From Spirochaetales bacterium UBA6872 (GTDB lineage Bacteria; Spirochaetota; Spirochaetia; Sphaerochaetales; Sphaerochaetaceae), in the NCBI GenBank assembly GCA_002452215.1, contig DKCO01000022.1, forward strand, positions 76,874-100,711: a stretch of 23,838 nucleotides of DNA, in the 5' to 3' direction. Shown here piece after piece: positions 6,712 through 13,952 of this stretch (positions within the stretch are counted from its first letter, which is position 1; every line of letters starts with the position of its first letter). The notes under the pieces were generated by a model. That model had not been told where the DNA came from. It did not search any database and saw nothing but the letters and a program-made list of their open reading frames with translations. The translations under genes were made by a program, and so were the position numbers.

Positions 6712-7923
6712 GTGTTTATCAGATACAAAACCGATGGACGGGGAAAATCTATTCCTGTCGCTAAGATTTATACGCCAAAAGAGCATCCGATCAGAAACAG
6801 TATGATCGACAAGGATGCATTGTGGGCAATACGTAAGCTTCAGAATTTTGGAGCTGAGGCATACATAGTTGGCGGTTCGATCAGGGATTTGATGCTAGGC
6901 AAGCGTCCTAAGGACTTCGATATAGCAACATCGGCCTCCCCAAGGCAAGTTCAAAGACTTTTCTGGAACTCAAGGATAATTGGCAGGCGTTTCAAGATTG
7001 TACATCTCTTCTTTGGAGAGAAAATAATAGAAGTCACGACATTCCGTAGCGATGAAGAGAATTTCGAAGAAGGGAATAATAATATCTACGGTACGATAGA
7101 GCAGGATGCTAAGCGACGTGACTTTTCTATAAATGCCCTTTACTATAATCCGCAAAATGGCAATCTTTTGGATTTCAACAATGGAATGGATGACTTCAAG
7201 AAGCGAAAGATAAGGTCATTGATTCCTCTTAAGTATGCCTTTTCAGAAGACCCTGTGAGGATGATAAGAGCTCTCAAGTACCAAGCAACAACAGGCTTTA
7301 AACTCTCTTATAGCGTGAAAGCTGCAATAAGGAAGAATGCATCAAACATTGAGCAATGCTCCACATCTCGATTGACAGAGGAAGTATACAAGATCTTATC
7401 ATCTGGCTACTCAGCTGTTATTTTCAAGAACCTCAAAAAGTTCAATTTGCTTGCGTATTTGCTTCCTTGCTATTCTATCTACAGTGGCATTTCGTCTGTA
7501 GATGAGTCATTAAAGGCCTTGGATGCGAAGATATGCTCATCAGATGAGAAGGTTGATAGGGATGAGATGCTTTACTACTTAATCAAGCCAGCTATTGTAT
7601 CTGATGGTCTTGATGATATGAATGCAGATGATCTCTTCAAGGATATATATAGGCAAGCAAAAGTGCTACTTAGTCCTATTACTCCCCCCAACTATGAGAT
7701 AGAGAAGGCTGTGTCAAGGATTATGGGGGATATGGGCTTTCTGAGAAAGAACAAGAAGAAAAGGCAAAGCGCAAGAAAGACATCGCAGACAAGGAGGATC
7801 GCGTTGAGCGATAGCGATAGCATCAGGCGCAAGAAAAAGAGCCAAAAACAAGTTGAGGCTATAGATGTCTCCTCTGAGTTTGGAAATCGTCCAAAGACTC
7901 TAGCTGAGTCTCATGATCTCTAG
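6712..7923 (+). CDS. pcnB: Poly(A) polymerase / tRNA nucleotidyltransferase family protein
   Basis: This 403-residue protein belongs to the class II nucleotidyltransferases. The catalytic domain has VGGSIRD (53-59) and DFDIAT with the metal-binding Asp pair at 68 and 70, followed by RRDFSINALYY (135-145) and DPVRMIRALKY (180-190). The N-terminal segment with KIYTPKEHPI and the Lys/Arg/Ser-rich tail (about 345-385) fit PcnB-type poly(A) polymerases, which add 3' A-tails that promote RNA decay, better than CCA-adding enzymes; the two are hard to separate by eye. The start is GTG with no Shine-Dalgarno, just after a promoter. Its stop codon overlaps the stop of the convergent gene within CTAG. 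Confidence 0.88.
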   Translation: MFIRYKTDGRGKSIPVAKIYTPKEHPIRNSMIDKDALWAIRKLQNFGAEAYIVGGSIRDLMLGKRPKDFDIATSASPRQVQRLFWNSRIIGRRFKIVHLFFGEKIIEVTTFRSDEENFEEGNNNIYGTIEQDAKRRDFSINALYYNPQNGNLLDFNNGMDDFKKRKIRSLIPLKYAFSEDPVRMIRALKYQATTGFKLSYSVKAAIRKNASNIEQCSTSRLTEEVYKILSSGYSAVIFKNLKKFNLLAYLLPCYSIYSGISSVDESLKALDAKICSSDEKVDRDEMLYYLIKPAIVSDGLDDMNADDLFKDIYRQAKVLLSPITPPNYEIEKAVSRIMGDMGFLRKNKKKRQSARKTSQTRRIALSDSDSIRRKKKSQKQVEAIDVSSEFGNRPKTLAESHDL

Positions 7924-8792
7924 CCCCATTCTTCTATCTCTATCGATATGGACTTTACAAGGATCCCGCCATATTTTTCCAAGCAATCAGAGATGTACTC
8001 TTGCAAATCAGAGATTGTCGTAGCGATGTAGTGCCTTATCGGGAGTTGCAATGTCACATAGATCGAATAGGACGAATCTGGATTTCTTGTTCCGCGTACC
8101 TTCTTGACTTTCATTACACTGTCGTATTCGCCGATCGCATGCTTGAGCATTTGTGTTAATGTTGCTTCTGAAATCGCATCCTTCTTCGGGCGTGAGAACT
8201 CTGGTCTGACTATTGTCTTCTCAGATGTCTGTACTTTCCCTCTCTTTTTCTTCCCTAGCAGGACTTTTATAGAGTCATAAACAATCTGCGGTGCCGATCT
8301 TGTTACTTCAATAGGCGGAACAGGGATAACATGTTTGCCTTCTGTGTATCTTATGTGCATTGCTGTCTCGATATCTTCTGGAGACGATATGTCCTCAATA
8401 TGTATGACTTTTTCTGGCATTGGAAGCTCCAGCCTGGCACATATTTTGTTGATCATTTTCTCAGAGGTCCCTATGATCAAGATCCTTTTGTACTTTTCCT
8501 TGAGCATTGCTGATTCTATTGCTCTTTTGTGATCTTCGTCGTCAAACACAGCTGTTCTCACAGCGGAGATGAAGTTTGGGTCCTCTTTTGCTGAGTGCCC
8601 AGCAATGATTCTGTCGCCTTTTATCAAAAGCCCATCATCGATTATGAGGTCTATCTTTTGTTTTGCCGCAACTTGTTTTGAGTGGTAGCTTTTTCCGGTG
8701 CCGGATCTCCCGACAAGAGCAAATACTTTTACTCCTTTTAGTTTCGAAAAGGCAAACTGGAAAAGTTTATTCATGGCTAATATCATAAACAA
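7920..8792 (-). CDS. P-loop NTPase with C-terminal Asp23/Gls24-like domain
   Basis: The N-terminal half holds a Walker A motif (ALVGRSGTGKS), then DLIIDDGLLIKGDRIIAGHSAK and RILIIGTSEKMINKI, and a stretch ending GKHVIPVPPIEV. This pattern recalls uncharacterised P-loop proteins of clostridia. After a Lys-rich linker, the last ~95 residues resemble an Asp23/Gls24 domain: an IV-RP-FS entry, a beta-strand SIYVTLQLPIRHYIA, an amphipathic helix and a closing SISIEIEEW strand. Asp23 proteins are linked to envelope stress in Gram-positives; a role here is unknown. The start is TTG at 8792, with AGGAA six bases before it; ATG codons at 8786 and 8774 are alternatives. It diverges from the rnf operon and converges on pcnB. 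Confidence 0.72.
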   Translation of the reverse strand: MFMILAMNKLFQFAFSKLKGVKVFALVGRSGTGKSYHSKQVAAKQKIDLIIDDGLLIKGDRIIAGHSAKEDPNFISAVRTAVFDDEDHKRAIESAMLKEKYKRILIIGTSEKMINKICARLELPMPEKVIHIEDISSPEDIETAMHIRYTEGKHVIPVPPIEVTRSAPQIVYDSIKVLLGKKKRGKVQTSEKTIVRPEFSRPKKDAISEATLTQMLKHAIGEYDSVMKVKKVRGTRNPDSSYSIYVTLQLPIRHYIATTISDLQEYISDCLEKYGGILVKSISIEIEEWG

Positions 8793-8815
8793 AGAACTTC
8801 CTGTATTTCAATTGA

Positions 8816-8837
8816 AAAGCATAAGGAGTTATGCTTT
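8816..8837. promoter_or_regulatory. Perfect 22-base palindrome in the divergent rnf promoter region
   Basis: AAAGCATAA and TTATGCTTT form a perfect nine-base inverted repeat around GGAG. No gene ends here, so it is not an ordinary terminator. It lies between the rnfC promoter and the start of the divergent P-loop gene and could be a repressor operator or a leader hairpin of the minus-strand transcript. The remainder of 8793-8936 holds the rnf promoter and no gene. Confidence 0.5.
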
Positions 8838-8881
8838 ATCATCTTATGGCCATTAATTTCGTGAAAATCGCATTTAAATAT

Positions 8882-8910
8882 TTGAGATATTCTCGATTAA
8901 CGTTTATCAT
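8882..8910 (+). promoter_or_regulatory. Promoter of the rnf operon
   Basis: TTGAGA (8882-8887) is followed after 17 bases by TATCAT (8905-8910). Transcription would start near 8917, just ahead of the AGGAG ribosome-binding site of rnfC. It is the only clear promoter I see for the fifteen + strand genes that follow. Confidence 0.65.
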
Positions 8911-8939
8911 GGTATGGAATCATTTTTAGGAGTAATATG

Positions 8940-10247
8940 ATGAAATTTGCTACTTTCAGCAAGGGTGGTGTGCATCCTCATGACAAAAAGGAGCTTGCAA
9001 AGGATAAAGCAATAGAAAAAATGCCTCTGCCTGAAGAGCTCTTTGTTTCGATGTCCCAGCATCTAGGAGCACCAGCTAAATGTTTGAAGAAGAAAGGTGA
9101 TAGCGTCTCTCGAGGCGAGAAAATTGGCGAAGCAGCCTCCTTTATCTCCGCAGATGTGCATAGCCCTGTGGATGGAACGGTTGTCGACATAAGGAAAGTT
9201 CGGATTCCTTCAGGAGCTGTTGCAGATGCATTGGTGATAAAGGTTCTTGAGGAGCAAAGCGAACCGTTTTCAGTCAAGCATGATTGGAAATCTTTGCCCA
9301 AAGAAGAGCTGAAGAATCTTATAAAGGATATGGGAATTGTCGGAATGGGAGGAGCTACCTTCCCGACATCGGTCAAATTCTCTGTTCCGCTTGGGAAGAA
9401 AGTTGAGGATCTTGTCATCAACGCTGCAGAGTGCGAGCCATATTTGACATGCGATTACAGAATGATGATCGAGCGCACAGATGAGATTCTCGAAGGGATC
9501 ATGGCAAGTGCTAAAATCCTTGAACCAGAGCACATAATAATAGGAGTGGAGGCAAACAAGCTTGATGCTGCATTGCTTTTGGAAAAGCGCATTGAGGCGT
9601 TGGGTTATCCAATAACTGTTGCTCGCTTGAAGATGAAATACCCGCAAGGCGATGAGAAACAGCTCTTGAAGGCTACAATAAACAGGGAGATTCCTTCTGG
9701 CAAGTTGCCTTTGGATGTAGGAGCTGTTGTTTGCAATGTCTCCACAGCATATGCAATATATGAGGCTGTTGTCTTCCATAAGCCACTGATCGAAAGATGC
9801 ATTACAGTCTCAGGTGAGGCGATAGTCGAGCCAAAGAACATATGGGCCCCTATTGGAGTCAAGTTCTCGGATCTGCTGTCATATTGCAAAGGCACTAAGG
9901 ATGACTTTTCGGAGCTTGTGGCGGGAGGCCCGATGATGGGATTTGACTGTGCTGATGTAGATACACCTGTTGTTAAAGGCTCTGGAGGGCTATTGGCGCT
10001 ACCTTTATCGATTGATGATATATCTTTTCCTTGCGTTTCTTGTGGAAAGTGCGTGAGTGCGTGTCCAATGGGTTTGCAACCTAACAAGATGTTCAGGAAT
10101 ATAAAGTTCGGACATTATGATGTTGCTATCAACGAATATAGCTTGATGGATTGCAAGGAGTGTGGATGCTGCGCATACACATGTCCTTCCCACTTGCCTT
10201 TGGTCCAAGGCTTCAAGCTTGGAAAGAAAATGGGGAGGAAGAAATGA
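8940..10247 (+). CDS. rnfC: Rnf complex subunit RnfC
   Basis: RnfC is the peripheral subunit of the ion-pumping ferredoxin:NAD+ oxidoreductase and is thought to bind NAD(H) and FMN. The ~435-residue protein shows the N-terminal GGVHPHDKK segment, a barrel-sandwich (biotinyl-like) region around HSPVDGTV, the nucleotide/flavin-site loop GIVGMGGATFPTSVK and NAAECEPYLT. Two ferredoxin-type 4Fe-4S motifs stand near the C-terminus: CVSCGKCVSACP and CKECGCCAYTCP. Tandem ATG codons at 8937 and 8940 both fit; AGGAG is seven bases from the second, which I prefer. It lacks the long Ala/Lys-rich tail of proteobacterial RnfC. First gene of the operon; its stop overlaps rnfD by ATGA. Confidence 0.97.
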   Translation: MKFATFSKGGVHPHDKKELAKDKAIEKMPLPEELFVSMSQHLGAPAKCLKKKGDSVSRGEKIGEAASFISADVHSPVDGTVVDIRKVRIPSGAVADALVIKVLEEQSEPFSVKHDWKSLPKEELKNLIKDMGIVGMGGATFPTSVKFSVPLGKKVEDLVINAAECEPYLTCDYRMMIERTDEILEGIMASAKILEPEHIIIGVEANKLDAALLLEKRIEALGYPITVARLKMKYPQGDEKQLLKATINREIPSGKLPLDVGAVVCNVSTAYAIYEAVVFHKPLIERCITVSGEAIVEPKNIWAPIGVKFSDLLSYCKGTKDDFSELVAGGPMMGFDCADVDTPVVKGSGGLLALPLSIDDISFPCVSCGKCVSACPMGLQPNKMFRNIKFGHYDVAINEYSLMDCKECGCCAYTCPSHLPLVQGFKLGKKMGRKK

Positions 10248-11362
10248 TATTGAATGTAAGTTCCAGCCCACATATCCACTCAAAAAACAGAACAGATAAG
10301 GCAATGCTGTATGTTATATTGGCATTGTTGCCTGCAACTTTTTGGGGAGTTTATGTATTTGGGCTTCATGCTCTTTTGGTGGTTTTGGTATCTATTGGCG
10401 CATCTGTATTATCAGAGTATCTATTGGGCCTAGTAAGCAAGGAATTCACGCTTCCTGATCTTTCAGCTATAGTAACAGGTCTTTTGGTAGGAATGAACAT
10501 GCCACCAGAGATCAATATACTTATTCCAATGTTGGCCTCTTTTTTCGCGATAGCTGTTGCAAAATGGACCTTTGGCGGACTTGGTGCCAACTGGATGAAT
10601 CCAGCTCTAGCTGGAAGAGTATTCGTATTCTTCTCGTTTACATCACAAATGAGTTCGTTCTCTCTTCCACGCACATTGCTAAAGAGCGCAAGCTCATTGT
10701 CGGCAAGCGGAATGACGAATTCGATTGTCCCTGATGTCTTTTCAGGAGCAACACCTCTTTCTGTTTTGAAGACAGGCCTTTCGATGGGTGCCGGCTCGGA
10801 TCAATTCTCGATGCTCTCTGGAAGACCAATAACAGATTTTGCTCTCAAGATTGGAAGTTGCCTAAACATAGATCCATATGCTGTGGACGCTTTTTTTGGA
10901 AATTGTGCAGGATGTATAGGGGAAGTAAGTGCGCTTTTGTTGATTCTTGGAGGAATTTTCCTTTTGATTATGAAGGTCATCAACTGGAGAATCCCTGTAT
11001 TCTACATCGGATCTTTTTCGATTCTTGTTTGGGTCTTTGGCGGAATTCCGTATGGCAATGGGCTTTTCTCGGGAGAAATCCTCCTGCCTGTTTTCTCTGG
11101 CGGCTTGATGCTTGGAGCTTTCTTCATGGCAACTGATTGGGTAACAACACCTACAACGCCAAAGGGGGAGATTGTCTTTGCCCTTGGCTGTGGCTTCTTT
11201 ACTTTCCTGTTCAGGTATTTCGGGTCGTTGCCAGAGGGTGTATCGCTTGCGATATTGTTGATGAATATCGTTACTCCTACAATCGACAGGTATATAAAGA
11301 CAAGGAAGTTTGGTTATGTAAAACCTATCAAGGAAAAGAGCGCTAAGGAGGCAAAAGCATGA
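10244..11362 (+). CDS. rnfD: Rnf complex subunit RnfD
   Basis: RnfD is a polytopic membrane subunit homologous to NqrB. The 372-residue protein has many hydrophobic segments and the covalent FMN site DVFSGATPL, with the acceptor Thr in SGAT at about residue 170; the family attaches FMN to this Thr through ApbE, whose gene is not in the window. NWMNPALAGR and TDWVTTPTTPKG are further family signatures. The frame is open back to 10151, but that part copies rnfC codons out of frame; the ATG at 10244 has GGGGAGG upstream and overlaps the rnfC stop as ATGA, so I start there. Confidence 0.97.
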   Translation: MILNVSSSPHIHSKNRTDKAMLYVILALLPATFWGVYVFGLHALLVVLVSIGASVLSEYLLGLVSKEFTLPDLSAIVTGLLVGMNMPPEINILIPMLASFFAIAVAKWTFGGLGANWMNPALAGRVFVFFSFTSQMSSFSLPRTLLKSASSLSASGMTNSIVPDVFSGATPLSVLKTGLSMGAGSDQFSMLSGRPITDFALKIGSCLNIDPYAVDAFFGNCAGCIGEVSALLLILGGIFLLIMKVINWRIPVFYIGSFSILVWVFGGIPYGNGLFSGEILLPVFSGGLMLGAFFMATDWVTTPTTPKGEIVFALGCGFFTFLFRYFGSLPEGVSLAILLMNIVTPTIDRYIKTRKFGYVKPIKEKSAKEAKA

Positions 11363-11931
11363 AGAGCTATATAAAGACTGGAGTGACTCTTTTCTTGATT
11401 TGCGCTGTCTGTTCTATTCTTTGTGGCATAGTGAACCACATTACAGCTCCAGTGATTGCTGACAACCAAAAGAAAACTGACTTGGAGGCATTGTCGGCTG
11501 TATCTGGCGGATTGTTTCCTGGAGATAGCAAGGATTTGTCTGGCGCAAATGGAATCAACTCTGTAACACCGTTGTACAAAGATGAGGATCTTAAGGAGCT
11601 TGCAGGATATTCCTTGAACCTCACAGGAAAGGGATATGGCGGTGAGTTTACGATCATTGCATCATATTATCTCGATGGCTCGATAATCAGCGCAAAGATG
11701 ACAAGCAACTCTGAGACAGCGGGGCTTGGAAAGAAAGCTGAGAATGATTGGTATATGGCTATGTTCACAGGCCAAGGCGCAAGCAAGCCTATTGCATCAT
11801 CGAAAAACGATCTTGGGGAGAGTGATGCAGCGATAGTCTCAGGTGCTACTATCACATTCAATGGAGTTTCAAAGGCACTAAGGGCTGGATCTGAATATGT
11901 GAAGGGAGGCGCAAATGGCATCTCACATTAA
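11359..11931 (+). CDS. rnfG: Rnf complex subunit RnfG (FMN-binding)
   Basis: RnfG, homologous to NqrC, has one N-terminal membrane helix (about residues 6-28) and an extracytoplasmic FMN-binding domain. The 190-residue protein carries the covalent flavin motif SGATIT at 161-166 and the preceding ETAGLGKKA segment typical of the FMN_bind domain. It takes part in electron transfer between the RnfC/B side and the membrane subunits. The start overlaps the rnfD stop by ATGA and has a strong AAGGAGG. The end overlaps rnfE by 17 bases. Length is normal. Confidence 0.96.
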   Translation: MKSYIKTGVTLFLICAVCSILCGIVNHITAPVIADNQKKTDLEALSAVSGGLFPGDSKDLSGANGINSVTPLYKDEDLKELAGYSLNLTGKGYGGEFTIIASYYLDGSIISAKMTSNSETAGLGKKAENDWYMAMFTGQGASKPIASSKNDLGESDAAIVSGATITFNGVSKALRAGSEYVKGGANGISH

Positions 11932-12556
11932 TCAATTGACAAAGGGTTTGTTCAAGGAAAACCCGATCTTTATAATCATGCTTGGAATGTGCCCGACATT
12001 GGCTGTTTCCACTCAAGTATGGAATGCTTTGGGAATGGGAGCTGGAATAATATTCGTGCTCGTCGGATCCAATATATTCATATCTCTTCTGAAGAATGTG
12101 ATTCCTGATTCGATAAGAATACCATCATATATTGTAATCATTGCATCGTTTGTTACGATTCTCGAGATGTTCATGCATGCTTTCATGATCGAACTGTACA
12201 ATGCTCTTGGCATTTATCTTTCATTGATAGTCGTCAATTGCATAATACTTGGGCGCGCAGAGGCATTTGCAAACAAGAACTCGGTGTTGGACTCAGCACT
12301 CGATGGTCTTGGAATGGGGATTGGCTTTACGCTTGGGCTTACGCTTATCGCTTTAATTAGAGAGGTCGTTGGTTCTGGGACGATTACATTGATCAATCTT
12401 GGCGATTTGAATGTTGTATTTACAATCCCAGGTTATTCTGAATCCCCGATAAAAGTAATAGCTCTTTCTGCTGGCGCTCTCCTTGTGATGGGCTATTTGA
12501 AGGCCTTCTTTACATGGTTTACAGCCAAGAAGGCAAAGAAGGAGGCTAGTGTATGA
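11915..12556 (+). CDS. rnfE: Rnf complex subunit RnfE
   Basis: RnfE is a six-helix membrane subunit homologous to NqrD. The 213-residue protein begins with the typical GLFKENPIFIIMLGMCPTLA segment, whose Cys is part of the family's membrane iron site, and continues with LYNALGIYLSLIVVNCIILGRAEAFA, the mirror-related second Cys segment. Together with RnfA it forms the pseudo-symmetric core through which electrons and Na+ or H+ movement are thought to be coupled. Its ATG lies inside the end of rnfG with GGGAGG just upstream, a sign of translational coupling. Confidence 0.97.
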   Translation: MASHINQLTKGLFKENPIFIIMLGMCPTLAVSTQVWNALGMGAGIIFVLVGSNIFISLLKNVIPDSIRIPSYIVIIASFVTILEMFMHAFMIELYNALGIYLSLIVVNCIILGRAEAFANKNSVLDSALDGLGMGIGFTLGLTLIALIREVVGSGTITLINLGDLNVVFTIPGYSESPIKVIALSAGALLVMGYLKAFFTWFTAKKAKKEASV

Positions 12557-13143
12557 GCTACATTGGAATATTGATTACATACATATTCGTAAACAACTTC
12601 ATCCTTGTCAAATTCATGGGAATATGTCCGTTTATCGGAGTCTCAAAGAATAGCGAGAGCGCAATCGGAATGGGTGTTGCTGTTACATTCGTTACAGCTG
12701 TAGCCTCTGTTGCTTGCTGGGCTGTGTACCAAATACTATTGCTTTGTTCGCTAGAGTATCTTAGGACGATAGCCTTCATTCTTGTCATTGCTGCTCTTGT
12801 CCAGCTGGTTGAGATGGTTGTAAGAAAGATGAGCCCTGGACTGTACAAAGCGCTTGGAATCTACTTGCCTTTGATTACGACAAACTGCGCTGTGCTCGGA
12901 ATTGCAATCTTGAATATCGACAATGGATACAATCTCTTGGAGTCATTTGTGGCTGGGATCGCTGCAGGATTGGGATTCTCGATGGCTATCGTTTTGATGG
13001 CTAATATTAGGGAAAAGCTTGAGATGACACCTGTCAGGAAATGGTTCAAAGGTGTTCCAATAACATTCATCTCAGCTGGTTTGATGGCTTTGGCTTTCAT
13101 GGCATTCGATTCCAGCTTGATTGCGAATCTGGGCCTGTCATAA
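12553..13143 (+). CDS. rnfA: Rnf complex subunit RnfA
   Basis: RnfA is a membrane subunit of 196 residues, homologous to NqrE and to RnfE. It shows VNNFILVKFMGICPFIGVS near the start and LYKALGIYLPLITTNCAVLGIAI in the middle, each with the conserved Cys that helps hold the iron centre at the RnfA/RnfE interface. Its start overlaps the rnfE stop as ATGA and follows an AAGGAGG. Length and sequence are standard. Confidence 0.97.
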   Translation: MSYIGILITYIFVNNFILVKFMGICPFIGVSKNSESAIGMGVAVTFVTAVASVACWAVYQILLLCSLEYLRTIAFILVIAALVQLVEMVVRKMSPGLYKALGIYLPLITTNCAVLGIAILNIDNGYNLLESFVAGIAAGLGFSMAIVLMANIREKLEMTPVRKWFKGVPITFISAGLMALAFMAFDSSLIANLGLS

Positions 13144-13156
13144 GGATGGTTTTTGT

Positions 13157-13951
13157 ATGAATATTTTGCTTGCATTCGTTGTAATATCTGTTTTGGGGCT
13201 TGTATTGGGCATATGTCTTTCGATTGCTGAGAAAAAACTTGCTGTCGAAAAGGACGAGAAGCTGTTGCAACTTGAAGCGATTATGCCAGGAGCAAATTGC
13301 GGTGGCTGTGGATTTGCTGGCTGTTCAGCCTATGCAGAGGCTGTTTTCAATGGAGATGCCAAGCCAGGACTTTGCTCTCCTGGAGGGGATGAGCTTGCTA
13401 AGAAGATGGGCCAGATCATGGGAGTAGAGGTTTCTTATCTCGAGAAAAGGGTTGCATTTGTACATTGCAAAGGCAATCCAAGCCATACACAGATGGACTA
13501 CAACTACAAAGGGATCAAAGATTGTAATGCGGCATACATTTTGCAAGGTGGCCCTGTCTCATGCAAGGAAGGTTGCTTGCACTTGGGCTCGTGCATTGCT
13601 GTCTGCCCTGTTGGAGCAATAAAGAAGGATGAGAATGGAGATGTTGTTGTGGATGATACAAAGTGCATCGGGTGCGAGAAATGCACGAAAGTATGTCCAA
13701 ACAATGTAATAAAGATGGTTCCATTCAAGGATGAGTATATTGTTGCTTGCAACAACCATCTTCCAGGTGGAAAGGTAAAGAAAATATGCTCAGTTGGATG
13801 TATTGGTTGTAAACTTTGCCAGATCAAGGTTGAAAATTCTCCATTTGAGGTGGTAGACTTTCTATCCCATAACGATTATTCGAAAGATCAGGAAAATGCA
13901 TCCAAGGCAGCAGAGATTTGCCCGCAAAAGTGTATTGTAAAGAGGAATTAG
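13157..13951 (+). CDS. rnfB: Rnf complex subunit RnfB (iron-sulfur)
   Basis: RnfB is thought to take electrons from ferredoxin. The 264-residue protein has an N-terminal membrane helix, then CGGCGFAGC with a later Cys (48, 51, 56, 73) for the first 4Fe-4S cluster, and ferredoxin-type motifs at 136-150 (C-x3-C-x5-C-x3-CP) and 170-180 (CIGCEKCTKVCP). A third Cys-rich stretch at 211-221 reads C-x3-C-x2-C-x2-C, but the position three residues further on, where a fourth cysteine would stand, is Val225; two more Cys occur at 255 and 259. The true start is the ATG at 13157 with AAGGA upstream, not the earlier in-frame codon at 13121 inside rnfA. Last of the six rnf genes. Confidence 0.96.
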   Translation: MNILLAFVVISVLGLVLGICLSIAEKKLAVEKDEKLLQLEAIMPGANCGGCGFAGCSAYAEAVFNGDAKPGLCSPGGDELAKKMGQIMGVEVSYLEKRVAFVHCKGNPSHTQMDYNYKGIKDCNAAYILQGGPVSCKEGCLHLGSCIAVCPVGAIKKDENGDVVVDDTKCIGCEKCTKVCPNNVIKMVPFKDEYIVACNNHLPGGKVKKICSVGCIGCKLCQIKVENSPFEVVDFLSHNDYSKDQENASKAAEICPQKCIVKRN

Positions 13952-13952
13952 C

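Noticed and set aside
9270..9779. 169-codon minus-strand frame inside rnfC
   Set aside because: It is antisense to a well-conserved gene and has no recognisable domain or ribosome-binding site.
10151..10243. Upstream extension of rnfD
   Set aside because: It only reads rnfC codons in another frame; the ATG at 10244 has a strong ribosome-binding site and an ATGA junction.
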